Shown: positions 1 through 8,823 of the stretch, in pieces | Layout: each line of letters starts with the position of its first letter | Position numbering within the stretch: the stretch's first letter is position 1 | Assembly: GCA_022769485.1 (NCBI GenBank) | Contig: JALEJU010000028.1 | Coordinates: 1-64,000, forward strand | Source of the DNA: Bacillota bacterium | GTDB taxonomy: Bacteria; Bacillota; Clostridia; Peptostreptococcales; Anaerovoracaceae | DNA length: 64,000 nt | Direction: 5' to 3' | Notes under the pieces: model-generated | Databases searched by the model: none | The model's input: the letters and a program-made list of their open reading frames with translations, nothing else | What the model was told of the DNA's origin: nothing | Translations under genes and position numbers: made by a program

Positions 1-391
1 CAAAGGTGTAGATGCCCTCCTTCTCAAAGTAGCACTCTACGCCGTTTTCTTTCAGCTTGCGGATGGTTACCAGGCTGTCGACCGTGTTCCTCGCAAATCG
101 GCTGACCGACTTGGTAACGATAAGGTCAATTTTGCCGTCCAGGGCATCAGCAATCATTTCTTTGAACCCTTCACGGCGCTTGGTGTTAGTGCCGGAAATG
201 CCCTCGTCAGCGTACACGCCGACGTAGAGCCAGTCATCGTGATTCCGGATGAGGTCGCTGTAATAGCTGACCTGTGCGGACAGCGAGCGGAGCATGGCAT
301 CCTTGCCGCTCGACATACGGGTATAGGCCGCAACTCGCTTTTTCTGTTCCAGTTTCGGTGGTTTTGGTACAATGGTTATTGCTCTTGGCAT
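1..391 (-). CDS. Serine site-specific recombinase, N-terminal part (cut by window start)
   Basis: The reverse strand from ATG at 391 gives an open frame of 130 codons that runs out of the window. It opens with a short basic lead, then the resolvase-type catalytic start VAAYTRMSS, where the first Ser of the SS pair at about residue 28 is the expected nucleophile. It continues with YADEGISGT and VSRFARNTVDSL, both typical of large serine recombinases. A strong GAGGAGG ribosome site lies about 7 bases before the ATG. The family cuts and rejoins DNA through a phosphoserine link to integrate or excise mobile elements. The DNA-binding C-terminal part lies outside the window, so integrity and family subgroup cannot be judged. 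It marks the edge of, or a relic from, an integrative element. Confidence 0.85.
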   Translation of the reverse strand, partial: MPRAITIVPKPPKLEQKKRVAAYTRMSSGKDAMLRSLSAQVSYYSDLIRNHDDWLYVGVYADEGISGTNTKRREGFKEMIADALDGKIDLIVTKSVSRFARNTVDSLVTIRKLKENGVECYFEKEGIYTF

Positions 392-457
392 TTTGTCACC
401 TCCTCGTAACGAAACGTAAGAGCCGTGTGCATTTCGTATCAAAATAGGTCACTACTT

Positions 458-475
458 TCAAAATTGAAATTTTGA
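458..475. repeat. 18-base palindrome upstream of the recombinase start
   Basis: Arms TCAAAATT and AATTTTGA are perfect complements around the central dinucleotide GA. It lies 67 bases upstream of the recombinase ATG. It could be a recombinase operator or part of a crossover site, since serine recombinase sites have a central dinucleotide, but the arms are short and AT-rich, so chance is possible. Confidence 0.4.
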
Positions 476-592
476 CGTCTTATAGTTGAGGTTTCCGAAA
501 ATAAACGTCCTTTTTTCTTAACGAATCATCGGTTCAAAAGAAAAGGGCGTTTTTTCGTGCGCAAAAAACTTGTTACATAAAAATGCTATGGT

Positions 593-641
593 TACAATTT
601 CGGAAGCTTTTGGAGTTTATTCGAAAGCTTCTGAAATTGTA
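593..641. repeat. Long inverted repeat with 18-base arms
   Basis: Arms 593-610 and 624-641 pair over 18 bases with one mismatch around a 13-base loop. There is no T-run after it on either strand, so it does not look like a standard terminator. It lies between the recombinase gene and the surface-protein promoter. Candidate roles are an element end, a recombination accessory site, or an operator. Confidence 0.6.
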
Positions 642-726
642 GTAAAACGACAATAGAACGCATAAAGATTTATTTCCACAGCCAAAATTATTCTGCGATG
701 TTTCAGAAAAGCTAAGTATGTGAATA

Positions 727-755
727 TTGACATGTAAATGGCAGTGACATATAAT
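727..755 (+). promoter_or_regulatory. Consensus promoter for the SLH surface protein
   Basis: TTGACA (727-732) and TATAAT (750-755) are exact housekeeping sigma consensus hexamers with a 17-base spacer. Transcription would begin near 762, giving an unusually long leader of roughly 230 bases before the GTG start at 991. Confidence 0.7.
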
Positions 756-990
756 GTGAAAAAGGGTATATAGTGTAAAAAAATAGAAAATGGTGCGGTC
801 AGGGTTTCCTCTGCGATCAGAACATCGATTGGTTGGAGGAGATACCTGAGCAGGTGCTTAAAAGTAGAAATTATAGTGTACTTGGATTTCTATGAAAAAT
901 ACATTACATGCAAAAGGAGGCGAAGTACAGATCTATTAACAGATATCCCGTAAAAGACACTTTGTACAATGCTGAAAAGGAGGGAAAAAC

Positions 991-3900
991 GTGAAGAAGA
1001 AATTTTTATCTATTGTTCTGACGCTAACTGTGATTGTGAGCATGATGCCAACTGCGTTTGCGGATGGCGGGTCTTATGTTGCTGAAGCAACACCAAAGGA
1101 TGGCACGGCACAGTCGTATACTTCAATTAGTGAGGCAGTTTCTGCCGCAGGAGAAGGCGGCACCGTTAAACTGTTGAATGATATCACCAGTCCGGGGGAG
1201 ACAGCTGTTGTGATTAAGCTTCCTGCAAATGCCACTCTGGATGGCGACGGCGCAACGCTCAGCGGTAATGTATGCGTGGAAATCGATGCTGCGGGCGGCA
1301 CAGTGAAAAATGTCAACTTTAAAAATATTCACAATATAAGTACGCTGAGTGAAAATGAAGCTTGGTATGGATTTAAGGATAAAGTTGGTAAATTAACTGC
1401 AGTTTATGCTAAATCACTGACCGGTACTGCTAATATTATGAACTGTACTTTTGATAATGTTGATTGGGATACAATCCAGAGCACACCCAAAGAGGGGGCA
1501 ACGATCAATATTACCGGAAATATATTTAGAACCACGGGTAGCATTGAGCCGGTTCGCTATATTCATGTTCAATCCGCAAAAAATGTGGATTTTTCCGCTA
1601 ATATTACGAACAACGAAATTTACGATGGTTCGAAACTGAACCAGACTGGTTTTGAGATTTACTATTTTGCAGATCCTGAGAAAGTAAACCTTTCCGGCAA
1701 CTATATCGCAGAACCGACAGCCTGCTGCATTTACAGCGGCAGCGGTGTCGATGCTTCCGAAAAAATTTTTCCGATGAAAGCAACTGCTGACGAAGTGATG
1801 CCTTCTGTAACGCAATACCCTGTAAAAGCGGAAGACAGGTTTGGCAACTATATTTTCGCTGATGATTTAAGTACGTTGCAGGGCGACAATATTGCGAAGA
1901 TTGAGTTGCTGGACGATGTGACCTTGGGTGCGGATGCTATGCTTTCGACACCTGTTGTCGTTCCGGCCGGCAGAACTGTCACGCTGGACTTAAATGGCAA
2001 GAAGTTGTCTACAGCAGTAAAGTCCGGTTCGGAGCTTGAAACACGTCATTACTACGCCGTTGATAACTATGGCACCTTTACTTTGACAGATACCCGGGGC
2101 GGCGGCTTGATCGTTGCGCGGGGCATTGAAAACTTGGGAAATGGGATTATGACCATTGAGGATGGTACCATCGAAGCGTGCGATTCCAACGGCGGTGCAG
2201 CTATCTGGAATGAAGCAGACTTGACTATTAACGGCGGAACGCTTATTGCATCCTCGTCTGAAGCCACGAAGAATTACGGCGCAGGCTGTCTGAATAACTC
2301 AGGGACGGCGACTATTACCGCAGGTGTATTTGATGGAAAGAGCCCGCGGACTTATGCTATTATTTCCACCGGTGATATCACTATCACCCCGGCAGCAGGA
2401 AAGAAAGTCGTTGTTTCCGGCGTTCACGGCGGTCTGGGAATTGACTCCGGAACAGCAGTTGTCAACGGCGGCAGCTACAGTTCTACCGATTACTACGGAT
2501 TGTATGTTTCTAACGATGGCGTTGGTGTAGATCCTGAGACTGCGGCGGTGACCGTCAATGGCGGGACTTTCTGCGGCAAGAGGTATTCCGTCTGGATTGG
2601 CAGTGATTATAATAATCCTGTAAACAGTACAATTAAGATTAATGATGGTAATTTTAACCAGCCTCTCAATGCGCAGGAAAACACTCGTGAGGGAGCAATC
2701 GTGATTACCGGCGGCTATTTCACCGGTGATCCGACGGTGTATTTGGCTGACGGTAAGGCTACTTTGCCCAGCAACAAGCCCGGGTACACATTTATGGTTG
2801 ATGATAAGGCTGCAACCACTGTCAAGCCCGCAACCGGCACCCCTGCGGTAACTATTCCTGATACGATTCCTGAGGATAAGCGGGAGGCCGTTGAAGCCGT
2901 GGCTAAGGGCGTCTTGGCGGATACCTCCGTACTGGCGGCTGCGGCAAATACTGTAGTGGGCAGTGTTACGGAAGCTCAGATGGAAGCGGCAGCGGTTGCC
3001 CTGCAAGCCGAGAATAGCGGCGTGAACGTGGGAGAGACTGACGACGTCCACGTTTATGCCCAGACCTATCTGGATATCAAGCCTGTCCGGTATGATGCGG
3101 ACACCGGAACAGTAACACTCGATATTCAGCCCATGTATCGTGTAGTTGCTTCTACAGAAGAGCTCGCGTCAAATTTGAAAGTTGTCGGCGAGACGTCCCA
3201 GGGTGAAGAGCCCAACGCCGTTATACTGCCCGGCTCTGAAAAACCGCTGACCAGTGTTAAAACCATCGAGATCGCGGTCAAGCTTCCCGACGAATTTAAT
3301 TCCGTGGAAGGAACAACTTATTACGCAAAGCACATTCACAACGGCAAGACCTATTATTATCCCTTGACATTTTCCAATACAGAAAACGGTATTTTCGTTA
3401 CCTTTACCAACACCAATGGTTTCTCCGAATTTACTCTGCCGGTAGCTGCTGAAGTAGCCGCCTCCATCAACGGGACCTGCTACGCTACTTTGCAGGATGC
3501 CGTGAATGCGGTGACCGATGGCCAGACCATCAAGCTGGAGAAGGATAACGAGGAAACGATTGCTTTCAAGGACAGAACCATCACCTTCATCATTGACTCG
3601 AACGGTAAGGCATTTGACCCGGAGAGGATTACCGCCGGTGCTAACACTAAGGTGGTCAGAACAAATGTGGGCGACAATAAGACCCGGTTTGCCTTTACCT
3701 ATACCCGTCCCTCCGGCGGCTCCGATGCGTCCGGTTACACCCTGACCTTTGTTACAAACGGCGGCAGTGCCGTTGACAAGGTCACCAAGGAGAAGAACAC
3801 CACCATTGACCTGTCCGCATACATTACCACCAGGGAGGGCTACACTTTCGATGGATGGTATGCTGACAAGGATCTGACCGAAAAGGTCACCTCGGTCAAA

Positions 3901-4515
3901 CTGGACGGAAGCAAAACTGTTTATGCCAAATGGACGAAGAACGAGTCTGCCCACCAATGTGCAGCCGAAAAGTTCACCGATGTGGATATTTCGGCGTGGT
4001 ATCACGAGGCGGTCGATTACGTTCTGGATAACGGTATGATGAACGGCACCGGTGCGACTGCTTTTGCTCCTAACGCTAAGTTGTCCCGGGGTATGATTGC
4101 GCAGGTGCTCTACAATCTGGAGAACCGTCCGGGTGCTTCCGGCTCCGTTTTTAACGACGTGGCTTCGGATGCCTGGTATGCTGACGCAGTAAGTTGGGCG
4201 GCGGCGCAAGGCATTGTTAGCGGTTACGGCAGCGGAAAGTTTGGCCCCACGGATAACATTACCCGTGAGCAGATGGCGCTGATTTTATTCAATTATGCTA
4301 AGTTTAAAGGCTATGATGTGACAGCCTTCGCCGGCCTCGATACTTTCGCTGACGGCGCCGACATCTCCGTTTGGGCACAAGATGCGGTGAAATGGGCTGT
4401 TGGAGCAGGTTTGCTGTCCGGTAAGGGCGGAGGTATCCTTGACCCCCACGGCACCGCAACCCGTGCGGAAGTAGCGCAGATCTTTATGAATTTCTGTAAG
4501 GTCATCGCTGAATAA
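991..4515 (+). CDS. SLH-domain surface protein with beta-helix and InlB-type repeat
   Basis: GTG start after the ribosome site AGGAGGG. The 1174-residue product begins with a signal peptide (KKK then a hydrophobic stretch, cleavage near residue 24, TAFA). Residues about 30-620 carry short Gly/Asn-rich strands such as GGT, NGG and TINGG that suggest a right-handed beta-helix. A second segment near residue 830 repeats the opening theme, a Tyr-x-Ser/Thr-Leu/Ile-x-(D/E)-AV start followed by TVKL/TIKL. Residues about 917-987 form a Listeria-Bacteroides (Flg_new/InlB B) repeat with GYTFDGWYADKD and YAKWT. Three S-layer homology domains follow (about 994-1050, 1053-1112, 1116-1174), each with F-x-D-V or TFAD and W(Y/A)xxAV motifs. 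It should be exported and held on the wall through SLH binding to secondary polymers. Ligand or adhesive role is unknown. Position beside a recombinase suggests acquisition. Confidence 0.85.
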   Translation: MKKKFLSIVLTLTVIVSMMPTAFADGGSYVAEATPKDGTAQSYTSISEAVSAAGEGGTVKLLNDITSPGETAVVIKLPANATLDGDGATLSGNVCVEIDAAGGTVKNVNFKNIHNISTLSENEAWYGFKDKVGKLTAVYAKSLTGTANIMNCTFDNVDWDTIQSTPKEGATINITGNIFRTTGSIEPVRYIHVQSAKNVDFSANITNNEIYDGSKLNQTGFEIYYFADPEKVNLSGNYIAEPTACCIYSGSGVDASEKIFPMKATADEVMPSVTQYPVKAEDRFGNYIFADDLSTLQGDNIAKIELLDDVTLGADAMLSTPVVVPAGRTVTLDLNGKKLSTAVKSGSELETRHYYAVDNYGTFTLTDTRGGGLIVARGIENLGNGIMTIEDGTIEACDSNGGAAIWNEADLTINGGTLIASSSEATKNYGAGCLNNSGTATITAGVFDGKSPRTYAIISTGDITITPAAGKKVVVSGVHGGLGIDSGTAVVNGGSYSSTDYYGLYVSNDGVGVDPETAAVTVNGGTFCGKRYSVWIGSDYNNPVNSTIKINDGNFNQPLNAQENTREGAIVITGGYFTGDPTVYLADGKATLPSNKPGYTFMVDDKAATTVKPATGTPAVTIPDTIPEDKREAVEAVAKGVLADTSVLAAAANTVVGSVTEAQMEAAAVALQAENSGVNVGETDDVHVYAQTYLDIKPVRYDADTGTVTLDIQPMYRVVASTEELASNLKVVGETSQGEEPNAVILPGSEKPLTSVKTIEIAVKLPDEFNSVEGTTYYAKHIHNGKTYYYPLTFSNTENGIFVTFTNTNGFSEFTLPVAAEVAASINGTCYATLQDAVNAVTDGQTIKLEKDNEETIAFKDRTITFIIDSNGKAFDPERITAGANTKVVRTNVGDNKTRFAFTYTRPSGGSDASGYTLTFVTNGGSAVDKVTKEKNTTIDLSAYITTREGYTFDGWYADKDLTEKVTSVKLDGSKTVYAKWTKNESAHQCAAEKFTDVDISAWYHEAVDYVLDNGMMNGTGATAFAPNAKLSRGMIAQVLYNLENRPGASGSVFNDVASDAWYADAVSWAAAQGIVSGYGSGKFGPTDNITREQMALILFNYAKFKGYDVTAFAGLDTFADGADISVWAQDAVKWAVGAGLLSGKGGGILDPHGTATRAEVAQIFMNFCKVIAE

Positions 4516-4530
4516 ATATTTGTTACACAA

Positions 4531-4562
4531 AAAAAGCGCGTTCCCGTAGGGCGCGCTTTTTC
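4531..4562 (+). terminator. Intrinsic terminator after the SLH protein gene
   Basis: AAAAAGCGCG pairs with CGCGCTTTTT around a loop of about 12 bases and ends in a T-run. It starts 15 bases after the stop codon. The A-rich left arm makes it usable in both directions. Confidence 0.85.
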
Positions 4563-4701
4563 TCGTGCTATAGGGAAAATGCCGTAATTGACGAAAAATT
4601 TTCTGTTTTCGGGCTAATGGGAAACTGCTTTATTTTTTGTGAAAACTGTTTGAAAATTGCTTAAAAACGGCCGATTTTCTATCAGGTTCTTAAAATTTTA
4701 G

Positions 4702-4730
4702 TTGTAAAATCAAAGAAACAGTGGTAACAT
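4702..4730 (+). promoter_or_regulatory. Candidate promoter for the CYTH-tig unit
   Basis: TTGTAA at 4702-4707 and TAACAT at 4725-4730 with 17-base spacing match the housekeeping consensus at four positions each. It would give a leader of about 90 bases to the gene at 4825. Confidence 0.4.
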
Positions 4731-4824
4731 ATTATGGCACGTGTGCGTGTTTTTGAGTACATAAAAAAGCCGGAATACCGGAATTTCTAACCGGAGTCGG
4801 CAGCAACTGAAAAAAGGACAATGC

Positions 4825-5466
4825 ATGGAAATAGAAATGAAATATCGTGTACCGGGAAAAGGGTGTGCGGATCGGATTTGGGAGGACAAAGCTCTGTCGG
4901 AGATCTGCGAAGCCGATTCGCGGGAAACGATTTATATGAAAGCGGCGTACTTCGATACGGCGGATCGTATCCTCCAGAAGAATGACATCGCTTTTCGTGT
5001 GCGTATGGAAGGCGTGAAGACCATAGCGACTCTGAAATGGAACGGAAGCTGTGTGGATGGACTTCATGTACGAGAAGAAATCAATGTGCCGATTTCCGGA
5101 GAGGATTGCCTGATCCGTCCCACTGCGGATATTTTTAAAGAGAGTGAGGCGGGACGGGTTGTTATGGAATTGACGGGAGGCCGGCCTCTTGAAAATCTGC
5201 TGGAAATCCATTTCCTCCGGCGCAGAATGCGGGTGGACAACGGAAGAAGCATCTGCGAGGTTGCGGTGGATACCGGTGAAATCGTTACGGATTACGGAAA
5301 GCTTCCGGTTTGCGAACTGGAAATTGAACTGTATTCCGGCGAAAAGGAAGATGTGACGGCTATAGGCGGAGAACTGGCGGAAGTGTATGGACTGGCGGCG
5401 GAAGATGAAAGCAAATACTTCAGAGGGCTTCAATTGATTCGGAACGCGGCGCCTGTTAAAGAATAG
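4825..5466 (+). CDS. CYTH-domain phosphohydrolase
   Basis: The 213-residue product starts MEIEMK, which contains the ExExK signature of CYTH proteins at residues 2-6. Further acidic and basic alternations follow, such as AFRVRME, ATLKW, VREEIN and CELEIELYSG, as expected for the eight-stranded tunnel that binds metal and triphosphate. Family members hydrolyse inorganic triphosphate or, less often, thiamine triphosphate, or make cyclic AMP; the substrate here cannot be told from sequence. Length is usual for a single-domain bacterial CYTH protein without a CHAD domain. Ribosome site AAAAGGAC lies before ATG. It is 44 bases upstream of tig and may share its transcript. Confidence 0.8.
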   Translation: MEIEMKYRVPGKGCADRIWEDKALSEICEADSRETIYMKAAYFDTADRILQKNDIAFRVRMEGVKTIATLKWNGSCVDGLHVREEINVPISGEDCLIRPTADIFKESEAGRVVMELTGGRPLENLLEIHFLRRRMRVDNGRSICEVAVDTGEIVTDYGKLPVCELEIELYSGEKEDVTAIGGELAEVYGLAAEDESKYFRGLQLIRNAAPVKE

Positions 5467-5510
5467 AATAGAATGGATAAAACGGAAATTTAATATAATT
5501 GGAGGAAGAA

Positions 5511-6794
5511 ATGAAAGCTACGTTTATCGAAAGAGAAGGAAATACCAGCAAATTTAAAATGGAATTCACGGCGGAAGAATTTGAAGCTGCTATTGTAAAG
5601 GTATATCAGAATACAAAAGACAGATATACGGTAGACGGCTTCCGCAGAGGAAAAGCTCCCAGAAAGCTGATCGAAGGCAAGTACGGCGCAGGTGTATTCT
5701 ATGAAGACGCTATCGGCAGCCTGTTTCAGGAGGAATATCCGCAGGCGCTGAGTACTTTGGAAGTAAATCCGGTAGATCAGCCGAAATTGGATCTGAATGA
5801 AGTTGCGGCAGGCAAGGATCTGGAAATCACCGTTACCGTTACCGTAATGCCGGAAATAGAAGTAAAAGATTACAAAGGCGTAAAGGTAAAGAAGCTGGAT
5901 GCGACGATCTCTGACGAGGATGTAGAAAAGGATCTGGCAGATCTGCAGAAGAGAAACGGACGTTTGGTCGAAAGCGAAGGCCCCGCGAAGAACGGTGATA
6001 CTTTAATTCTGGACTACGCAGGCTTTGTGGACGGAAGACAGTTTAGCGGCGGAACCGCTTCCAATCAGCAGTTAGAGCTGGGCTCCAACCAGTTTATTCC
6101 CGGTTTTGAAGACCAACTGGTAGGTGTGATGCCGGGCGAGGCAAGAGAAGTGAAGGTAACGTTCCCGGAAGAATACCATGCGGAAGACCTTGCGGGCAAG
6201 GACGCTGTCTTTAACTGCACTGTTCATGAAATCAAAACTTTGGAACTTGCGGAATTAAACGATGAATTTGCAAAAGACGTCAGCGAATTTGATACGCTGG
6301 AAGAACTGAAGAAAGATATCCGGGAAAAGCTGGAGAAAACAGCCGCGGAAAAAGCGGATTATGAAGAAAAGAATTCCGTTTTGATAGAAATCTATCAGGC
6401 AAATGACGTAGATATCCCCGATGTTATGGTAGATGATGAAATTTCTCAGATGATTGCGGAGTTGACCCAGCAGCTGAAGTATGAAGGTTTGGAATTACAG
6501 ACATATCTGGACTATATCCAGAAGGATATTGATGGATTGAAAGAGGATATGAGACCGGAAGCTTATCAGAAGGTTAAGACAAGACTGCTGATCAGCGCTA
6601 TTGCAAAACAGGAAGGCATCGACGCAACCGACGAAGAGATGGATGAAGAATTGACCCGTATGGCACAGATGTACCACAAGGACAAAGACGAATTCACAAA
6701 ATCCATGGGCGTGGAAGGTGCGCTGATGCTCAGAGGCGATGTAATCAATCAGAAAGCTTTGAATTTTGTGTTTGAAAATGCTATTTATGAGTAA
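5511..6794 (+). CDS. tig: Trigger factor, ribosome-bound chaperone and prolyl isomerase
   Basis: The 427-residue protein carries the ribosome-binding signature GFRRGKAP at residues 43-50, a central FKBP-type peptidyl-prolyl isomerase domain (about 160-240, GDTLILDYAGF and FIPGFEDQLVG), and a long helical C-terminal substrate-cradling domain. It binds ribosomal protein L23 near the exit tunnel and shields new chains. ATG at 5511 is chosen because GGAGG sits 6 bases before it; an in-frame TTG at 5499 overlaps that site and is unlikely. It heads the order tig-clpP-clpX-lon-engB, a conserved quality-control block in Firmicutes. Confidence 0.97.
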   Translation: MKATFIEREGNTSKFKMEFTAEEFEAAIVKVYQNTKDRYTVDGFRRGKAPRKLIEGKYGAGVFYEDAIGSLFQEEYPQALSTLEVNPVDQPKLDLNEVAAGKDLEITVTVTVMPEIEVKDYKGVKVKKLDATISDEDVEKDLADLQKRNGRLVESEGPAKNGDTLILDYAGFVDGRQFSGGTASNQQLELGSNQFIPGFEDQLVGVMPGEAREVKVTFPEEYHAEDLAGKDAVFNCTVHEIKTLELAELNDEFAKDVSEFDTLEELKKDIREKLEKTAAEKADYEEKNSVLIEIYQANDVDIPDVMVDDEISQMIAELTQQLKYEGLELQTYLDYIQKDIDGLKEDMRPEAYQKVKTRLLISAIAKQEGIDATDEEMDEELTRMAQMYHKDKDEFTKSMGVEGALMLRGDVINQKALNFVFENAIYE

Positions 6795-6800
6795 TATATA
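6772..6800 (+). promoter_or_regulatory. Candidate promoter for clpP-clpX at the 3' end of tig
   Basis: TTGAAA at 6772-6777 and TATATA at 6795-6800, spacing 17, each match five of six consensus bases. The -35 lies within the last codons of tig and the -10 begins just after its stop, leaving a leader of about 80 bases to the clpP start. Confidence 0.5.
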
Positions 6801-6888
6801 AAGTGTAATAAAAGAAACGCATTAAAGAAGGGGAGAGAAAACAGAAATGGATTCGCTCCCCGTTTGTGTAAACAAGGAGGAACCCGGC

Positions 6889-7473
6889 ATGGCGTTAATA
6901 CCCATGGTTATTGAACAAACCGGAAGAGGCGAAAGATCGTACGATATTTATTCGCGTCTTTTGAAGGATCGCATCATTTTCCTGGGAGAAGAGGTTGATG
7001 AGCACACTGCCAGCCTGGTAGTTGCGCAGCTTCTTTTTCTGGAAGCAGAAGACCCGGAAAAAGATATCTGTTTCTATATTAACAGCCCCGGCGGTTCCGT
7101 AACGGCGGGAATGGCAATTTACGACACCATGCAGTACATCAAGCCGGATGTATCCACTATTTGTATCGGCATGGCGGCAAGCATGGGAGCGTTTCTGCTG
7201 GCGGCAGGCGCAAAGGGAAAACGCTTTGCACTTCCCAATGCGGAAATTATGATTCATCAGCCCATGGGCGGTATGAACGGTCAGGCTGAGGATATGCGTA
7301 TTCATGCGGAGCGGATCATTCAGACCCGCGATAAGCTGAACCGCATTTTGGCAGAACGCACCGGGCAGCCTCTGGCGCGGATCGAAGCGGACACCGACCG
7401 GGATCACTTTATGGATCCGGAAGACGCTCGGGCGTACGGTTTGATCGACGGCGTAATTGAAGCAAGAAAATAG
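6889..7473 (+). CDS. clpP: ATP-dependent Clp protease proteolytic subunit
   Basis: The 194-residue serine peptidase shows the complete triad by alignment to known ClpP: Ser98 in GMAASMGAF, His123 in IMIHQPMGG, and Asp172 in DTDRDHFMD. The glycine-rich loop [11 protein letters not shown] forms the oxyanion and head-groove region. Fourteen such subunits form the barrel that degrades proteins unfolded by ClpX or ClpC. The start at 6889 follows AAGGAGG by 8 bases and gives the canonical [10 protein letters not shown] opening; an upstream in-frame ATG at 6847 would add 14 atypical residues. clpX follows after 10 bases. Confidence 0.97.
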   Translation: MALIPMVIEQTGRGERSYDIYSRLLKDRIIFLGEEVDEHTASLVVAQLLFLEAEDPEKDICFYINSPGGSVTAGMAIYDTMQYIKPDVSTICIGMAASMGAFLLAAGAKGKRFALPNAEIMIHQPMGGMNGQAEDMRIHAERIIQTRDKLNRILAERTGQPLARIEADTDRDHFMDPEDARAYGLIDGVIEARK

Positions 7474-7483
7474 GGAGAACGGG

Positions 7484-8767
7484 ATGAGTAAATTTGACGA
7501 GACAAAGCAGCTGACTTGTTCTTTCTGCGGAAAGCCACAGGATCAGGTAAGGCGTCTTGTTGCAGGGCCGAATGTATATATTTGTGATGAATGTATTGAA
7601 CTTTGCCAAGACATCATAAAAGAGGAATTTGCTGCTGCGGAGGCGTATGAAGCGAATGATGTCCGGATTGACGGGCATCTGCCGACGCCGCAGGAGATTT
7701 CGCAGGCTTTAAGTGATTATGTGATCGGCCAGGAGGATGCAAAAAAGGCGCTGGCGGTAGCGGTATACAATCACTATAAGCGAATCAACAATTTGAATAA
7801 TACGGATTCGGACGATGTGGAAATCCAGAAGAGCAACATCGTTATGATTGGGCCTACAGGCTCCGGAAAAACGCTTTTGGCGCAGACTCTGGCTAAAATC
7901 CTGAACGTACCGTTTGCGATTGCGGACGCTACGGCTTTGACCGAAGCAGGCTATGTAGGCGAGGATGTAGAAAATATTCTGCTGAAGCTGATACAGGCTG
8001 CGGATTGGGATATTGAGCGGGCGCAGAAAGGGATTATCTACGTAGATGAAATCGATAAAATTGCCCGTAAGTCCGAAAATCCCTCCATTACCAGGGATGT
8101 ATCCGGAGAGGGTGTTCAGCAGGCGCTGCTGAAAATCTTAGAAGGGACGGTGGCCAATGTTCCGCCTCAGGGAGGACGCAAGCATCCCCATCAGGATTTT
8201 CTTCCCTTCGATACTACAAATGTGCTGTTCATCTGCGGCGGCGCTTTTGACGGGCTGGATCAGATCATCCAGCGCCGAATCGGAGAAAAGGTGATCGGGT
8301 TTAATTCCGAAATCAGGGATACGAAGACGGACAGCGCAGCTCTGCTGAAGCAGCTGCAGGCGGAAGATCTTCTGAAGTTTGGCCTGATTCCGGAATTTAT
8401 CGGACGTCTGCCGGTTATGGTCTGCCTGGAGGAATTGACTGCGGATGCCTTGGTTCGAATTCTGAAAGAGCCTAAAAACGCGATTCTGAAGCAATATAAA
8501 AAGCTGTTCCGGATTGACGGCGTGGATCTGGAAATCGAAGAAGACGCCGTGCGGAGAGTCGCCGAAAAGGCCATTGAACGCAAGACCGGAGCCAGAGGCC
8601 TTCGGAGCATTTTAGAACATGTGATGACGGATATTATGTATGAAATCCCGTCCAGAGATGACATTCAAAAGTGCATTGTAACAAAAGGCACGATTGACCA
8701 CAATATAAAGCCGACTCTGGTGCTGCGGGATACCAAAAAAATCGGGGAAACAGAGGAAACGGCTTAA
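7484..8767 (+). CDS. clpX: ATP-dependent Clp protease unfoldase subunit
   Basis: The 427-residue protein begins with a C4 zinc finger (Cys12, Cys15, Cys34, Cys37) that binds substrates and adaptors. The AAA+ module follows with Walker A GPTGSGKT near residue 123, Walker [11 protein letters not shown], the pore region, an IGF loop (VIGF) that docks on ClpP, and sensor 2 GARGLR. It recognises, unfolds and threads substrates into ClpP. The start is ATG at 7484 after GGGAGAA, 10 bases beyond the clpP stop, so the two are surely co-transcribed. A terminator-like hairpin follows at 8781. Confidence 0.97.
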   Translation: MSKFDETKQLTCSFCGKPQDQVRRLVAGPNVYICDECIELCQDIIKEEFAAAEAYEANDVRIDGHLPTPQEISQALSDYVIGQEDAKKALAVAVYNHYKRINNLNNTDSDDVEIQKSNIVMIGPTGSGKTLLAQTLAKILNVPFAIADATALTEAGYVGEDVENILLKLIQAADWDIERAQKGIIYVDEIDKIARKSENPSITRDVSGEGVQQALLKILEGTVANVPPQGGRKHPHQDFLPFDTTNVLFICGGAFDGLDQIIQRRIGEKVIGFNSEIRDTKTDSAALLKQLQAEDLLKFGLIPEFIGRLPVMVCLEELTADALVRILKEPKNAILKQYKKLFRIDGVDLEIEEDAVRRVAEKAIERKTGARGLRSILEHVMTDIMYEIPSRDDIQKCIVTKGTIDHNIKPTLVLRDTKKIGETEETA

Positions 8768-8780
8768 AAAAGCAGAGAAG

Positions 8781-8807
8781 CAGACGGCCGTAAAGCCGCC
8801 TGTTTTT
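8781..8807 (+). terminator. Terminator-like hairpin between clpX and lon
   Basis: CAGACGGC (8781-8788) pairs with GCCGCCTG (8795-8802) with one A-C mismatch around a 6-base loop, then five T. It ends only 16 bases before the lon ATG, so lon must be read through it or be promoted from within clpX; it probably sets the ratio of Lon to ClpXP. Confidence 0.7.
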
Positions 8808-8823
8808 CAATAGGAGAACGACT

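Larger units (their letters stand above)
392..990. other. AT-rich intergenic region between recombinase and surface-protein gene
   Basis: About 600 bases without a convincing gene. It holds two inverted repeats (458-475 and 593-641), a consensus promoter (727-755) and a long leader for the gene at 991. A ribosome-site-like AAGGAGG at 913-919 has no start codon after it. A short open stretch at about 779-895 ends in a stop and lacks a start, so it may be a gene remnant. Base composition is visibly richer in A+T than the housekeeping genes to the right, in keeping with acquired DNA. Confidence 0.6.
4516..4824. other. Intergenic region between accessory edge and chaperone block
   Basis: About 309 bases. 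It contains the terminator of the surface-protein gene (4531-4562), an AT-rich stretch with nothing recognised (4570-4690), a candidate promoter (4702-4730), and an imperfect hairpin in the leader (4769-4801, GCCG and CCGG blocks pairing with CCGG and CGGC). The border of any mobile element probably lies here, but no matching direct repeat to the left edge was found by eye. Confidence 0.5.

Noticed and set aside
779..895. Short open stretch ending in a stop before the SLH gene
   Set aside because: No start codon with a ribosome site and no recognised similarity; at most a gene remnant.
5494..5499. TATAAT just before tig
   Set aside because: It directly abuts the ribosome site, so a transcript from it would lack the site; no -35 at the right distance.
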